NCBI GenBank assembly: GCA_026414565.1
Contig: JAOAIT010000029.1
Coordinates: forward strand, 1-64,000
Reading direction: 5' to 3'
Origin: Verrucomicrobiia bacterium
GTDB lineage: Bacteria; Verrucomicrobiota; Verrucomicrobiia; Limisphaerales; Fontisphaeraceae
DNA length: 64,000 nt
The position numbers and the translations under genes are program-made. The notes below the pieces were generated by a model. It was not told the origin of the DNA. It saw only the letters and a list, made by a program, of their open reading frames with translations, and made no database searches. How positions within the stretch are numbered: the stretch's first letter is position 1; each line of letters begins with the position of its first letter. Shown here in pieces: positions 7,284 to 16,424 of this stretch.

Positions 7284-10067
7284 ATGAAGTCTGCATTGGC
7301 CCTTTTGACGCTGGCCCTCATTGTTCCCGCCTCAGCGGAGGATTGGTTGGCGCCTTACTGCGTCGTGTGGGACTCGCCCAGCACCAATCATCACGGGTCC
7401 ATGCCTCTGGGCAACGGCGAAGTGGCGGCCAACGCCTGGGTTACCGCCGCCGGGGAGTTGCACCTCTATTTGGCCCGGACGGATGCCTGGGATGACTACG
7501 GCCGGCTGGTCAAGGTGGGCAAGGTGCGGCTGCGCATCACGCCCAACCCGTTTGCTCCCGGCACGGCCTTCCGCCAAACCTTGAATCTGCGCGACGCCAC
7601 GCTGCGGGTGGAGGCAGGCGAGGGGGCGACGCGCAGCCAGCTTCGCGTATGGGTGGATGCGCATCATCCGGTGGTGCACGTGACCCTGGAAAGCCAAACG
7701 CCGCGGGAGGTGGCCGTGCTGGCCGAGTTGTGGCGCACGCAGGCGATGGAGGTGGCCACCACGGAGATCAGCGATGTGCTCATGAATCGCAAAGATGCGG
7801 CGGGGCGGCAGGAGCGGATGCTGATTGAGCCGGACGTGGTGTTGGAAAACCACCCCGACGGGATGGGGTGGTATCACCACAACCGCAAGTCGGTCGGGCC
7901 GGCCTTGATGGCTGAGATTCAGGGGCTGAAAGATTTTCCGCAGCCGGATCCCTTGTTGCACCGCACCTTCGGCGCCCTGGTGGTGAGTCCCACGGCGCAA
8001 CGGCTGAATGATGGGCAGCTTCGCGCACCCCCTGCGGAGAAGCATCGTTTCAGCCTGTTCGTCACCGCCCGGCATCCCGCCACACCAGCGGAATGGCTGG
8101 CCGACACGGAAGCCGCCATTCGGCGGTTTGCAGCCGCTCCCTTTGCCGCCCGCCGGGCCGCTCATGAAGCGTGGTGGAATGAGTTTTGGGAGCGGAGTTG
8201 GATCCGTGCCAGCCAAAGCGCTGGCGCTACGACGGCCGCCACGCCGCTGGCCCCCACCAACCGGCATCCGCTGCGCGTGGGGTGGGATTCGGGCGGCGGC
8301 AACCGTTACCGGGGTGAACTGGGCCGGGTCAGTGTATTGCGCGCAGCTTTGGATGACGGGGCCATTGCGGCCCTGGCCGCGACGGGGCCGCAACAGCCGC
8401 TGCCGGCGGGCATGCCGGCGCTTTTCACCGCCACGCAGGCCGTGCTACAGGCCGTGGCCGGCTCCGATGCCTGGAACTGGCCGGCCAGTTTTACGGTGGA
8501 AGCGTGGGTGCGGCCCGAGAAACTGCCTGGGGGTGGCGCGCGCGTGCTGGACAAGCTCACCGCCGGCCAGCGGGACGGCTTTTTGTTGGATACGTACCCC
8601 GGCAACAGCCTGCGGTTCATTGTGGGCGAGCATGAACTGACGCGTGCCCAGGCGGTGCCCGCCGGGCAGTGGACGCATATTGCCGGGGTGGCGGATGCCG
8701 TGGCCGGGGGGTGCCGGCTTTATGTCAACGGGCGGCTGGTGGCCAGCGATGCGGGCGCCATCCTCAAAGATGAAGCGGCCTACGTCAGCCAGATGTATCA
8801 TTTGCAGCGCTTCATCACCGCCTGCGCGGGGCGCGGCCATTACCCCATCAAATTCAACGGGTCGCTCTTCACCGTGCCGCCCGGCCCGACGGAACAGGAT
8901 CCCGACTACCGCCGCTGGGGGCCCGGGTATTGGTGGCAAAACACGCGGCTGCCTTATTTGTCGCTGTGCACGTCCGGGGATTTTGATTTGCTGCAGCCGC
9001 TGTTCCGCATGTATGCCCAGGAGCTGTTGCCCCTGTGCAAGTACCGCACGCAGCGCTACTGCGGCCATGCGGGGGCGTTTTATCCCGAGTGCCTCATGTT
9101 CTGGGGCGCCATTTTCAGCGAGACCTACGGCTGGACGCCCTTTGAACAACGCCGGGACAAGCTGCAGGAAAGCGGCTGGCACAAGTACGAGTGGCTGTGC
9201 GGCCTGGAGGTGGGCTGGATGTTGATGGATTACTACGAGCACACGCTGGACCGCAAATTTTTGGAGAATACCGTGCTGCCGTTGGTGCGGGAGGTGCTCA
9301 CGTTCTTTGACCGGCATTATCCCACCAACGCCGCCGGCCAACTGGTGATGGCCCCCTCCCAGGCGGCGGAAACGTGGTGGCGTTGCACCAACGCCGTGAC
9401 CGAACTTTCCGGCTGCATCGCGCTCACCGAACGGATGCTGGCGTTGCCGGCGGGTCTGGCGCCGGCCGCGGACCGCCGTTTCTGGCAACAATTTCGCGCC
9501 AAGCTGCCGCCCATTCCGACGCGGGAAATCCGGGGGCGGAAAGCTCTCGCGCCGGCCGAATTTTTCGCCGACAAACGCAACGTGGAGAATCCCGAGTTGT
9601 ATCCCGTGTTTCCCTTCCGACTGTTTGCGTTTAATCGTCCGAATGCGGACTGGGCGGTGGCCGCGCTGGAACACCGCGAGGACAAGGGGCATTTTGGCTG
9701 GCGGCAGGATGACATTTTCATGGCTTATCTGGGACTGACCGAGGATGCCCGCAAGGGCCTCGTGGCCCGGGCCCGGCGCTGGGATCGCAACGAGCGTTTT
9801 CCGGCCTTTTGGGGGCCGAATTATGATTGGACGCCCGATCAGGATCATGGAGGCGTTCTCATGAAAACATTGCAGGCGATGCTGCTGCAAAGCGATGGCC
9901 CCCGCATTTACCTCTTCCCGGCCTGGCCCAAGGCCTGGAATGTGGACTTCAAACTGCACGCGCCCCAACAAACGATCCTGACAGGGACGTACCGCGAGGG
10001 CCGGCTAACCTCCCTGCAGGTGATGCCTGCGCGGCGCAAGGCCGAGGTGACAATTATGACTCCTTGA
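7284..10067 (+). CDS. Secreted DUF5703/GH95-like glycoside hydrolase with a LamG insert
   Basis: Start ATG 7284 is chosen because it gives a clean Sec signal peptide (MKSALALLTLALIVPASA). The mature protein opens with WDSPSTNHHGSMPLGNGEVAANAWV, characteristic of the DUF5703 N-terminal domain related to the GH95 (alpha-L-fucosidase) N-domain. At about residues 325-500 a LamG/concanavalin-like module intervenes (SFTVEAWVRPE, GGCRLYVNGRLVA). The rest is an (alpha/alpha)6-barrel-like region with GHYPIKFNGSLFTV, YWWQNTRLPYLSLC and WRQDDIFMAYLGL, as in GH95 relatives. The exact sugar substrate is not predictable. It lies 125 bp after the GH116 gene on the same strand, suggesting a small polysaccharide-degradation locus. 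Total 927 residues. Confidence 0.75.
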   Translation: MKSALALLTLALIVPASAEDWLAPYCVVWDSPSTNHHGSMPLGNGEVAANAWVTAAGELHLYLARTDAWDDYGRLVKVGKVRLRITPNPFAPGTAFRQTLNLRDATLRVEAGEGATRSQLRVWVDAHHPVVHVTLESQTPREVAVLAELWRTQAMEVATTEISDVLMNRKDAAGRQERMLIEPDVVLENHPDGMGWYHHNRKSVGPALMAEIQGLKDFPQPDPLLHRTFGALVVSPTAQRLNDGQLRAPPAEKHRFSLFVTARHPATPAEWLADTEAAIRRFAAAPFAARRAAHEAWWNEFWERSWIRASQSAGATTAATPLAPTNRHPLRVGWDSGGGNRYRGELGRVSVLRAALDDGAIAALAATGPQQPLPAGMPALFTATQAVLQAVAGSDAWNWPASFTVEAWVRPEKLPGGGARVLDKLTAGQRDGFLLDTYPGNSLRFIVGEHELTRAQAVPAGQWTHIAGVADAVAGGCRLYVNGRLVASDAGAILKDEAAYVSQMYHLQRFITACAGRGHYPIKFNGSLFTVPPGPTEQDPDYRRWGPGYWWQNTRLPYLSLCTSGDFDLLQPLFRMYAQELLPLCKYRTQRYCGHAGAFYPECLMFWGAIFSETYGWTPFEQRRDKLQESGWHKYEWLCGLEVGWMLMDYYEHTLDRKFLENTVLPLVREVLTFFDRHYPTNAAGQLVMAPSQAAETWWRCTNAVTELSGCIALTERMLALPAGLAPAADRRFWQQFRAKLPPIPTREIRGRKALAPAEFFADKRNVENPELYPVFPFRLFAFNRPNADWAVAALEHREDKGHFGWRQDDIFMAYLGLTEDARKGLVARARRWDRNERFPAFWGPNYDWTPDQDHGGVLMKTLQAMLLQSDGPRIYLFPAWPKAWNVDFKLHAPQQTILTGTYREGRLTSLQVMPARRKAEVTIMTP

Positions 10068-10142
10068 GCGGGTTTGCGTGCGGGTTTTAATGCCCCCACG
10101 ATGAACCGGTTTTGGCCATCAGCCTCGGCAATCTCTGGGGCC

Positions 10143-11270
10143 TTAACATTCCCGGCTGTACACGCGATAGACTTTGTACACTTCGCCCCCGAAGAGTTCG
10201 ATGACGCGCTTGACGGGCTCGTTGTCCTCCAGCACCCACGAGGCCTCGACATGCCGGAAACCGGCGCGGAAACCGGTACGCAGGCCGTGGCACAACATGG
10301 CCGCCTCCACGCCGCGGCCGCGGTATTTCTTTTTCACCCCCAGCGTGATGACGCGGACGATGTCGGTGGTTTTCCAGTGCAGCAGATACGGCAGGGCCTT
10401 GAACAGACCGGGAGACAACAGCCGGCCGCCCAGAGGCAGGAAGGCCTGGTTGTAGTCCGGGGAGGCCAGCAGGAAGCCCACGGTTTCCTGCGGCGTTTCC
10501 ATCAGGTAGGCCAGCCCCTCAAAGAGGAGGGGCTTCAGGCGTTTGGCCATGAATTGAATTTCCGCCGGGGTCATGGGGACGAAACCCCAGTTGGCCTCCC
10601 AGGCCTCGTTGTACACCTCGGTGACCTTGCGAATGTCCTCCGCGAGTGTCTTTTTGCGGATGGGACGGAGGCACATGTCAGGCTCGCGTTTGGCAAACTT
10701 GGCGGCGATGCGTTCGAAGCGCTCCATGGGCGTGTTGGCCAGGTCAAAGAAAAAGGCCAACAAGTCTTTGGCCTTGGAAAAACCGGCCTGCTCGATCAGC
10801 CGCGGATAGTACGGCGGATTGTACGTCATCATGAAGACGGGCGGGCGGTCGAACCCCTGCACCAGGAGGCCGCACTCGTCATTGGTGCTGGGGTTCATGG
10901 GGCCGAGGAGGCGCCGGGCGTTCTGCTGGCGGGCCCAGGCTGTGGCCGCCTCGAAGAGCGCGCCGCTCACGGAGGGGTCGTTCACGCATTCAAAAAAACC
11001 CCAAAAGGCCGCGGGGTCTTTTTGAAACTGCACGTAATGCTCATCATAAATGGCAGCCACGCGCCCCACGGGCCGGCCGTCCCGCTCCGCCAGCCACAAC
11101 TGCATCCGGGCATGTTGGAAAAAAGGGTTGTCATCCGAGAAGAGCTGCCGCTGGTCCAACAGCAAGGGGGCCACCCAGTGGGGGTCGCCCCGGTAAATGG
11201 GGTAAGCGGCCTGGAGAAAGCGGTGGATGTCCCCGGCCGTTCTTGCCAGCGGGATGATTTTCATGGGCAT
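10143..11270 (-). CDS. GNAT-like N-acetyltransferase family protein
   Basis: This 375-residue protein looks like a large GNAT-fold protein. The N-terminal part has WLAERDGRPVGRVAAI, and near the C-terminus VITLGVKKKYRGRGVEAAM matches the acetyl-CoA pyrophosphate-binding signature (Q/R-x-x-G-x-G/A). The family is widespread and uncharacterised; the acceptor substrate is unknown. The ATG lies right after the T-tract of the terminator for the upstream Gld-type operon, so it probably needs its own promoter or read-through. A second Met two codons in is an alternative start. Confidence 0.65.
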   Translation of the reverse strand: MPMKIIPLARTAGDIHRFLQAAYPIYRGDPHWVAPLLLDQRQLFSDDNPFFQHARMQLWLAERDGRPVGRVAAIYDEHYVQFQKDPAAFWGFFECVNDPSVSGALFEAATAWARQQNARRLLGPMNPSTNDECGLLVQGFDRPPVFMMTYNPPYYPRLIEQAGFSKAKDLLAFFFDLANTPMERFERIAAKFAKREPDMCLRPIRKKTLAEDIRKVTEVYNEAWEANWGFVPMTPAEIQFMAKRLKPLLFEGLAYLMETPQETVGFLLASPDYNQAFLPLGGRLLSPGLFKALPYLLHWKTTDIVRVITLGVKKKYRGRGVEAAMLCHGLRTGFRAGFRHVEASWVLEDNEPVKRVIELFGGEVYKVYRVYSREC

Positions 11271-11302
11271 AAAAAATCGGGCAGACCCCGCCGGTCTGCC
11301 CG
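11271..11302 (-). terminator. Rho-independent terminator of the Gld-type ABC operon
   Basis: On the minus strand CGGGCAGACC pairs perfectly with GGTCTGCCCG (10 bp, 5-nt loop) and is followed by ATTTTTT. It lies just beyond the stop of the DUF4340 gene at 11313. The T-tract abuts the start codon of the next minus-strand gene. Confidence 0.85.
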
Positions 11303-11312
11303 TGCGGTGCCA

Positions 11313-12503
11313 TTAATTGGTGGCCGCTGCGGGGGGCGCATTGGTGGCGCCGCCGTTGGATTCGGGGGCCTTGATGACGAGCATTTCATGCCGCGGCTTG
11401 ATTAACGGCTCCACCGACCACTTGGAGATCAGGTAGTCCCATTTCTCAAATTGTTTTTCCTTTTCGTACTTGTCCTGCAACTTTTTGAGGTTGTCTTTGA
11501 ACTCCTTATCCAGGCGCTCCTTGTCCTCCGGCTTTTCGTCCTTGCCGGGCGCGCGCTCTTTTTGGGCCGGGGTATAGGCCACGGCGAAGCTCATGGGGTA
11601 GTTGTTGCCGTCGGCGGTCGGTTTGCCAAACTTCAAGGTGTAGGTGAAGCCGTCAAAGGTTTCCATGATGACGGTTTGCGGGTCATTCAAACCGGTTTCC
11701 TCCGGTTTGGCCCCTTTCTCCAGCACATCAGCGAAAGAGGGAAAGGCCAGGGAAGAAGCGGCGCTGGAGGCCTTGACGGTGTCCAGGGTTTCATTGGTGG
11801 CCAGATTGCTCATCTTCCACTCGGCGGTTTCATTGTCGCGCGCGATTTTCCAGGAATGGCTGGCGTTGGTGGAGACGAAGGAGATGGCCTTGACCTTCTC
11901 CACCTTGAAAAACTCGCGGTCCAGCCAGGACTCCGGCTTGGGCTCGACGTTGCTGAAGACCTCCTTGACGAGGCACACGCTGGCGAGGTCGCCGGCGATC
12001 ATCAAGTACCGTCCCTCCGGCCATTCGCCGCCGCCCATGGGGCCGGCGCCGGGGTTTTTGCGCAGGTACTTTTTGCCCAGCAACAAAGTGGAGAGCAGCT
12101 TGCCGTCCTTGTTTTTGAACTCCACCCGCGTGGCGGCGTTGGTGCCTTTGTCGGGGTCCAGCAATTCAAAGCGGCCAAGCTGGCTCTGGCCCACCTCGAT
12201 GGGGTCGCCGGGTTTCAGATCGGCCAGCTTGCGCAGGAAATCGGAGATCTCGGAGAAACTGGCCGGGAAATTGGCCCGTTGGCGCACCACCCAGCGGCCC
12301 TCCGCCTTGGCCAGCACCAATTCATTGGTGCCGGCGCGGATGCGGATTTCGGCAATGTCATTGACCGGGAAGTTGGGGAGATAGGCCTCCCGGGTGCGGG
12401 TGGAGGCCTTCCATTGGTTTTGATTGGACCGATACAAAGCCCAGCCGGCCACCCCGAGGATCAGGCCGGCGATTACGAGGAGGAGAAGTTGTTTGCGATT
12501 CAT
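11313..12503 (-). CDS. DUF4340 domain-containing membrane-anchored protein (Gld-type ABC partner)
   Basis: The 396-residue protein has one N-terminal transmembrane segment (LLLLVIAGLILGVAGWALY) followed by a large extracytoplasmic region typical of DUF4340 (ELVLAKAEGRWVVRQ, FLRKLADLKPGDPIEVG). Such proteins occur next to GldG/permease/ATPase genes, as here. The start ATG overlaps the gldG-like stop codon (ATGA), so translation is coupled. The C-terminus has a charged coiled stretch (KDEKPEDKERLDKEFKDN) and an Asn/Ala-rich tail. Function is unknown beyond association with the ABC system. Confidence 0.8.
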   Translation of the reverse strand: MNRKQLLLLVIAGLILGVAGWALYRSNQNQWKASTRTREAYLPNFPVNDIAEIRIRAGTNELVLAKAEGRWVVRQRANFPASFSEISDFLRKLADLKPGDPIEVGQSQLGRFELLDPDKGTNAATRVEFKNKDGKLLSTLLLGKKYLRKNPGAGPMGGGEWPEGRYLMIAGDLASVCLVKEVFSNVEPKPESWLDREFFKVEKVKAISFVSTNASHSWKIARDNETAEWKMSNLATNETLDTVKASSAASSLAFPSFADVLEKGAKPEETGLNDPQTVIMETFDGFTYTLKFGKPTADGNNYPMSFAVAYTPAQKERAPGKDEKPEDKERLDKEFKDNLKKLQDKYEKEKQFEKWDYLISKWSVEPLIKPRHEMLVIKAPESNGGATNAPPAAATN

Positions 12504-14395
12504 TTGGCAGCAGTGCGTTTACGATTGACCAAAGCGTAACCCAGACCAAAGAGGGTCACCACCAGCGGCATGGCGCCGAGGTTGATGACCTTCAGGCGCG
12601 TCTCCAGGGCTTCCTCTTCGCGGCGCAGCGCCTTGCTCAGCTCCTTGATGCGCCGGTTGGTTTCCGCCTGCGCCTTGCGGTATTTCTCCAGCTCGGCCTT
12701 CTGCTCCGGCGAGAGGACGAAGCGCTGGTTGGCGTCTTTTTGGGCCTGCAATTCGTTGAGCTTGCGCTGGATTTCCTGGCGCTCCTGCTCAAACTTTTGC
12801 AGTTGCCCCTGCAAATCCCGCGCCGCCCGCGCGCGCATCTCGCGGATGACGGTGAAGTTGCGGGACTTGGTAGCGCGGCTGCGGGAGTTGATGAGCGCGC
12901 TGTCGCCGGTGAACAGCTCCAGCGCGTTTTGCAGGAAGGAAAGGTTGCCGCTGTAGATCATCACGATCTTCTGATTGCCGATGGGCTGGACCTGGGCGTA
13001 GAAGGTCTCGTGCAGCAGGTCGGCGTCGGCCACCAGAATGACACTGGTCGGCTCCTTGCTTTCCTTGAGAAACTCGGGCTCCTTCTCGTCCTTTTTCTTT
13101 TCCTTGTCGTCGTCCTTTTTCTCCTCGTCGGCGGAGTCCTTGGGTTTGCCGTTGGGGAAGGCGGTCTTGAACTTGCCGCTGAGCCGCACCGCCAGGGCCA
13201 TTTGTTTGTCGCCCGGTTTGAATTCCTTGGCCGCGCCGTCGGGCGACATTTCCACCAGGAAACGGTCCACGAAACCCGCCTCTGGGGAGCTTTGCATGAG
13301 CACATCCATTTTAAGCCCCTCCACTGGCGTGCCGCTGAAAGCCCCCGGCCAGCCAAACATGACGTTGTCGAGTTGGGCGCAAATGATCTCATCCTGCTTG
13401 AGGTACTCGGGGGTGAGCGAGGGGACGAAGAGCTGAAACTCGGGCGGCACGCCCGGGTTGCGCAGGCGGCGATCGGCCAGCACCCGGTTGTTCTCGAAGG
13501 TCAGCCCCCAGGCGGGCAACAACTTGTCCAGGGTGGAGCCGCCCTGGCCGCCGCCCATCATGGGGTTGCGCCGGCCCTCCGTCCAGGCATAAGGATCAAG
13601 GAAGGCGATGAGGCGTCCGCCGCGCATGAGGAATTGGTCAATGGCGAACTGGGTTTTTTCGGAGATGTTTTTGGGGTGATGGACGATCAAGACCTTGATG
13701 TCGTCGTCAATCTTGTCCACGTCCATCTGCACCTGCTTGAGGTTGAAGTCGCGCTGCAGCTCGGACACAAACAGCCAGGGCTCCTGCCCGCGCTGGCCCA
13801 TTTGCATCATGAAGGGATTCATTTGCATGCCAAACACCGGGAGGCTGCTCATCAGGCCGATGGTGGGGCGCTCGGGATTGAGGACCTGGGCGATGGCGCG
13901 CGAGATGTCATACTCCAGAAACTTCTCCCGCTCCACGGCCAGGAAGGGAATGGAGGTCTTGGCGTCGAGGTAGGTGAAGGACAGGCCCAGATAGACGGAG
14001 TTGGCCAGATCAATCTGGCGCGGCGTCACATTGTCCATCGCGGCGAAGTCCTCGGCATCCGTGTCCGGCTGGGGATTGAGCTTTTCGATTTCAATCTTGC
14101 CGCCACTGACCTTGCGGTACTCGGCCAGGAGGTCTTCCACGCGCCGGGCGTAATTGGCCCAGGCCACCGGCATGGCCGGGTCATCCTGGGTGCAGTAGAA
14201 GCGGATTTTCAACTTGCCATCCAGCTTGGACAGGATGGAGAGCGTCCCGTCCGAAAGCGTGTAAAGCTTTTCGGCGGTCAGGTCCACGCGCATGCGCGGC
14301 AGGCCGGCGATGAGGTTGACGGCCACGACGATGCCGAACATGATGAGCACGCCCAGCGTGCTGTACAACAAGGTTTCCAGATTCCGGTTTTTCAT
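12500..14395 (-). CDS. GldG-like ABC auxiliary protein
   Basis: About 631 residues. An N-terminal membrane segment (LYSTLGVLIMFGIVVAVNLIAGL) precedes RVDLTAEKLYTLSDGTLSILSKLDGKLKIRFY, a signature of the GldG / ABC-2 auxiliary family. A periplasmic domain with RPTIGLMSSLPVFG and HHPKNISEKTQFAIDQFLMRGGRLIAFLDPY follows, then a Lys/Asp/Glu-rich linker, a coiled coil (RDLQGQLQKFEQERQEIQRKLNELQ) and a C-terminal membrane segment (PLVVTLFGLGYALV). ATG 14395 is chosen; an in-frame TTG lies five codons upstream. GldG is needed for gliding in Bacteroidetes, but in this lineage the transported substrate is unknown. Confidence 0.85.
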   Translation of the reverse strand: MKNRNLETLLYSTLGVLIMFGIVVAVNLIAGLPRMRVDLTAEKLYTLSDGTLSILSKLDGKLKIRFYCTQDDPAMPVAWANYARRVEDLLAEYRKVSGGKIEIEKLNPQPDTDAEDFAAMDNVTPRQIDLANSVYLGLSFTYLDAKTSIPFLAVEREKFLEYDISRAIAQVLNPERPTIGLMSSLPVFGMQMNPFMMQMGQRGQEPWLFVSELQRDFNLKQVQMDVDKIDDDIKVLIVHHPKNISEKTQFAIDQFLMRGGRLIAFLDPYAWTEGRRNPMMGGGQGGSTLDKLLPAWGLTFENNRVLADRRLRNPGVPPEFQLFVPSLTPEYLKQDEIICAQLDNVMFGWPGAFSGTPVEGLKMDVLMQSSPEAGFVDRFLVEMSPDGAAKEFKPGDKQMALAVRLSGKFKTAFPNGKPKDSADEEKKDDDKEKKKDEKEPEFLKESKEPTSVILVADADLLHETFYAQVQPIGNQKIVMIYSGNLSFLQNALELFTGDSALINSRSRATKSRNFTVIREMRARAARDLQGQLQKFEQERQEIQRKLNELQAQKDANQRFVLSPEQKAELEKYRKAQAETNRRIKELSKALRREEEALETRLKVINLGAMPLVVTLFGLGYALVNRKRTAAK

Positions 14396-14414
14396 GGGCG
14401 AAGGAGGCAAAAGG

Positions 14415-15173
14415 TTAATGACCCGAGCGCAGGCTGCGAATAATCACCCCCGTGGTGAAGAGGCAGAAGCCCATCACCGACAGGAAATACACCAGATCCC
14501 GCAAGTCCAGCACGCCTTTTTGGAAGCCGTCAAAGTGGGTCATGATGCTGGTGGAGGCGATCAAGGAAATCAACCCCGCGGGCACATTCCACGATTTCAA
14601 CAGCTCGGTGACCGGCGGGAAACCGGCCAGGATGAGCAGCAGGATGATGACGATGGAGAGGATGAAACTGACCACCTGATTGCGCGTCAGGGCGGAGGTC
14701 ATGGTGCTGATGGACAGGCAGGCACCGGCCATGAGGAGGCTGCCGATGTAGCTGCACACAATGACGCCGTTGTCCGGATCGCCGAGGTAGTTCACGGTGA
14801 CCCAGACTGGAAAAGTGAGCGCCAGGGTCACGGCCAGGAAGAGCCAGGCGGCGAGAAACTTGCCCACAATCGCCTGCCAGGCGGTGACCGGCATGGTCAG
14901 GAGCAATTCCATGGTGCCCAGGCGGCGTTCCTCGGCCCACAAGCCCATGCCCACCGCCGGGACCAGGACCAGGAACAGCCACGGGTGCCACATGAAAAAG
15001 GCCACCAACGAGGCCTGGTCCCGCTGGAAAAACCCGCCCACCATGAAGGTGAAGAATCCCGCCAGCAGCAGGAAAATGACGATGAACACATACGCCACGG
15101 GCGAATTGAAATAACTGCCCAACTGGCGTTTGCCGATGCACTTGATGTTGTGTAAGGCTTCGAGAAGATTCAT
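14415..15173 (-). CDS. ABC-2 type transporter permease (GldF-like)
   Basis: A 252-residue polytopic membrane protein with about six hydrophobic segments (VAYVFIVIFLLLAGFFTFMVGGFF, LFLVLVPAVGMGLWAEERRLGTMELLLTMPVT, VVSFILSIVIILLLILAGF, and others). The AEERRLGTMELLLTMPV stretch is diagnostic of ABC-2 permeases of the NatB/GldF type. ATG 15173 is chosen because GAGGGAGCT precedes it; the open frame extends further upstream without a ribosome site. It sits between the ATPase and the GldG-like genes of one operon. Confidence 0.9.
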   Translation of the reverse strand: MNLLEALHNIKCIGKRQLGSYFNSPVAYVFIVIFLLLAGFFTFMVGGFFQRDQASLVAFFMWHPWLFLVLVPAVGMGLWAEERRLGTMELLLTMPVTAWQAIVGKFLAAWLFLAVTLALTFPVWVTVNYLGDPDNGVIVCSYIGSLLMAGACLSISTMTSALTRNQVVSFILSIVIILLLILAGFPPVTELLKSWNVPAGLISLIASTSIMTHFDGFQKGVLDLRDLVYFLSVMGFCLFTTGVIIRSLRSGH

Positions 15174-15195
15174 AGCTCCCTCTTTCCCCGTGGTT

Positions 15196-16173
15196 TCAAG
15201 CCCTGGCCGTGGCGTTGGCCGGGGCGGTGTCCGGCATGGTAATGCTGCGGAAGACCTCATCCAGCCGGCCTTCCTCGGTGTGCAGCTCGTCAAACTTCCA
15301 TTGCTGGCCGGTTAAGATCTCCGCCACCTGCCGCGCCAGGTCGCCATTTTTGGCCGCCGGATCGTGCGGGTACACCCGCATGAGGGCGCAGCCGTTTTCC
15401 TCCTTCACCACAGCAGCGCGCCGCGCCAGAGCCGCCTGGCCCAGCAGGCTGGCGGCCTGTGGCGCAGGGACGCCGTAGATGCGGACTGTGACAGCGCCGG
15501 CCATTTCGGACCGGGCCTTCAGTTCGGCGGGCGTGCCGTTGGCCACGATCTGGCCGCGGTCAATGATGATGGCCCGGGTGCAGGCGGCCTCGACCTCCTC
15601 CAGAATGTGGGTGGAAAAGACGATGGCCTTGGTTTCCCCCATGCGGCGGATCAGCGTGCGGACCTCATGTTTCTGGTTGGGGTCGAGGCCGTCAGTTGGT
15701 TCATCCAGAATCAGGACGGGGGGATCGTGGATGATGGATTGGGCAAAGCAGGTGCGATGCCGGTAACCCTTGGAGAGGGTGTCCACACTCTGATGCAAGA
15801 CCGACTCCAGGAAACAGGTCTCCACGACTTTATGAATGGCCTTGCGCAGGGCATCGCCGGAGAAACCGCGCAATTCCCCGGCAAATTTGAGGAAGCTGTA
15901 CACCGTCATGTCGGTGTAGGCGGGGGCGGTTTCCGGCAGGTAGCCGATCAGTTTTTTGGCCGCGATTGGGTCATTTACAATGTCATGGCCGCCGACCGTG
16001 ACGGAGCCTTCGGTGGGCGGGATGAAGCCCGTGATCATGCGCATGGTGGTGGATTTGCCCGCGCCGTTGGGGCCGAGAAAACCCAGCACCTCGCCTTTCT
16101 CCACCGTGAACGAGACCCCGTTCACGGCGCGTTTGGCGCCGAACGTTTTGACCAAATTGTTGACTTTTATCAT
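15196..16173 (-). CDS. ABC transporter ATP-binding protein (GldA-like)
   Basis: The 325-residue ATPase has Walker A GPNGAGKST, a Q-loop region (LGYLPETAPAY), a degenerate signature motif (VDTLSKGYRHRT, as often in GldA/NatA-type proteins), Walker B VLILDEPTDGLDP and the switch His in VFSTHILEE. It should power the ABC-2 permease encoded 22 bp downstream. ATG 16173 is chosen, with AAGGCG just upstream; an in-frame extension to 16212 exists. It is the first gene of the operon, so the promoter probably lies in 16174-16424. Confidence 0.9.
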   Translation of the reverse strand: MIKVNNLVKTFGAKRAVNGVSFTVEKGEVLGFLGPNGAGKSTTMRMITGFIPPTEGSVTVGGHDIVNDPIAAKKLIGYLPETAPAYTDMTVYSFLKFAGELRGFSGDALRKAIHKVVETCFLESVLHQSVDTLSKGYRHRTCFAQSIIHDPPVLILDEPTDGLDPNQKHEVRTLIRRMGETKAIVFSTHILEEVEAACTRAIIIDRGQIVANGTPAELKARSEMAGAVTVRIYGVPAPQAASLLGQAALARRAAVVKEENGCALMRVYPHDPAAKNGDLARQVAEILTGQQWKFDELHTEEGRLDEVFRSITMPDTAPANATARA

Positions 16174-16424
16174 GTTCGCCTTGGTTCGGCCGGCGGGTCC
16201 GCCGGCGTTCATTTAAAACCCCATCGGGTGTGGACCCTGAAGTCCCCGGGGCCACTGACTGGCACCATGTTATACATGGCCTGTCAAGGCTCTCGCAGCA
16301 TTAGACACACAAACGGGCGTTTGTTCAAAAAATTTTTTCGGCCGCCCGCCGCCGGGCCTGCGCTGGGGCACGGACGGGCACAAACGCATTGACCCTGGGC
16401 GGCAAACCCGTTTAGGTAACGCGC
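16174..16424. other. Divergent intergenic region (ABC operon / antiporter)
   Basis: This 251-bp gap separates the divergently transcribed ABC operon and antiporter, so promoters for both must lie here. It includes an AT-rich stretch with AAAAAATTTTTT near 16327-16338. I cannot assign a confident -35/-10 pair and see no gene. Confidence 0.4.
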
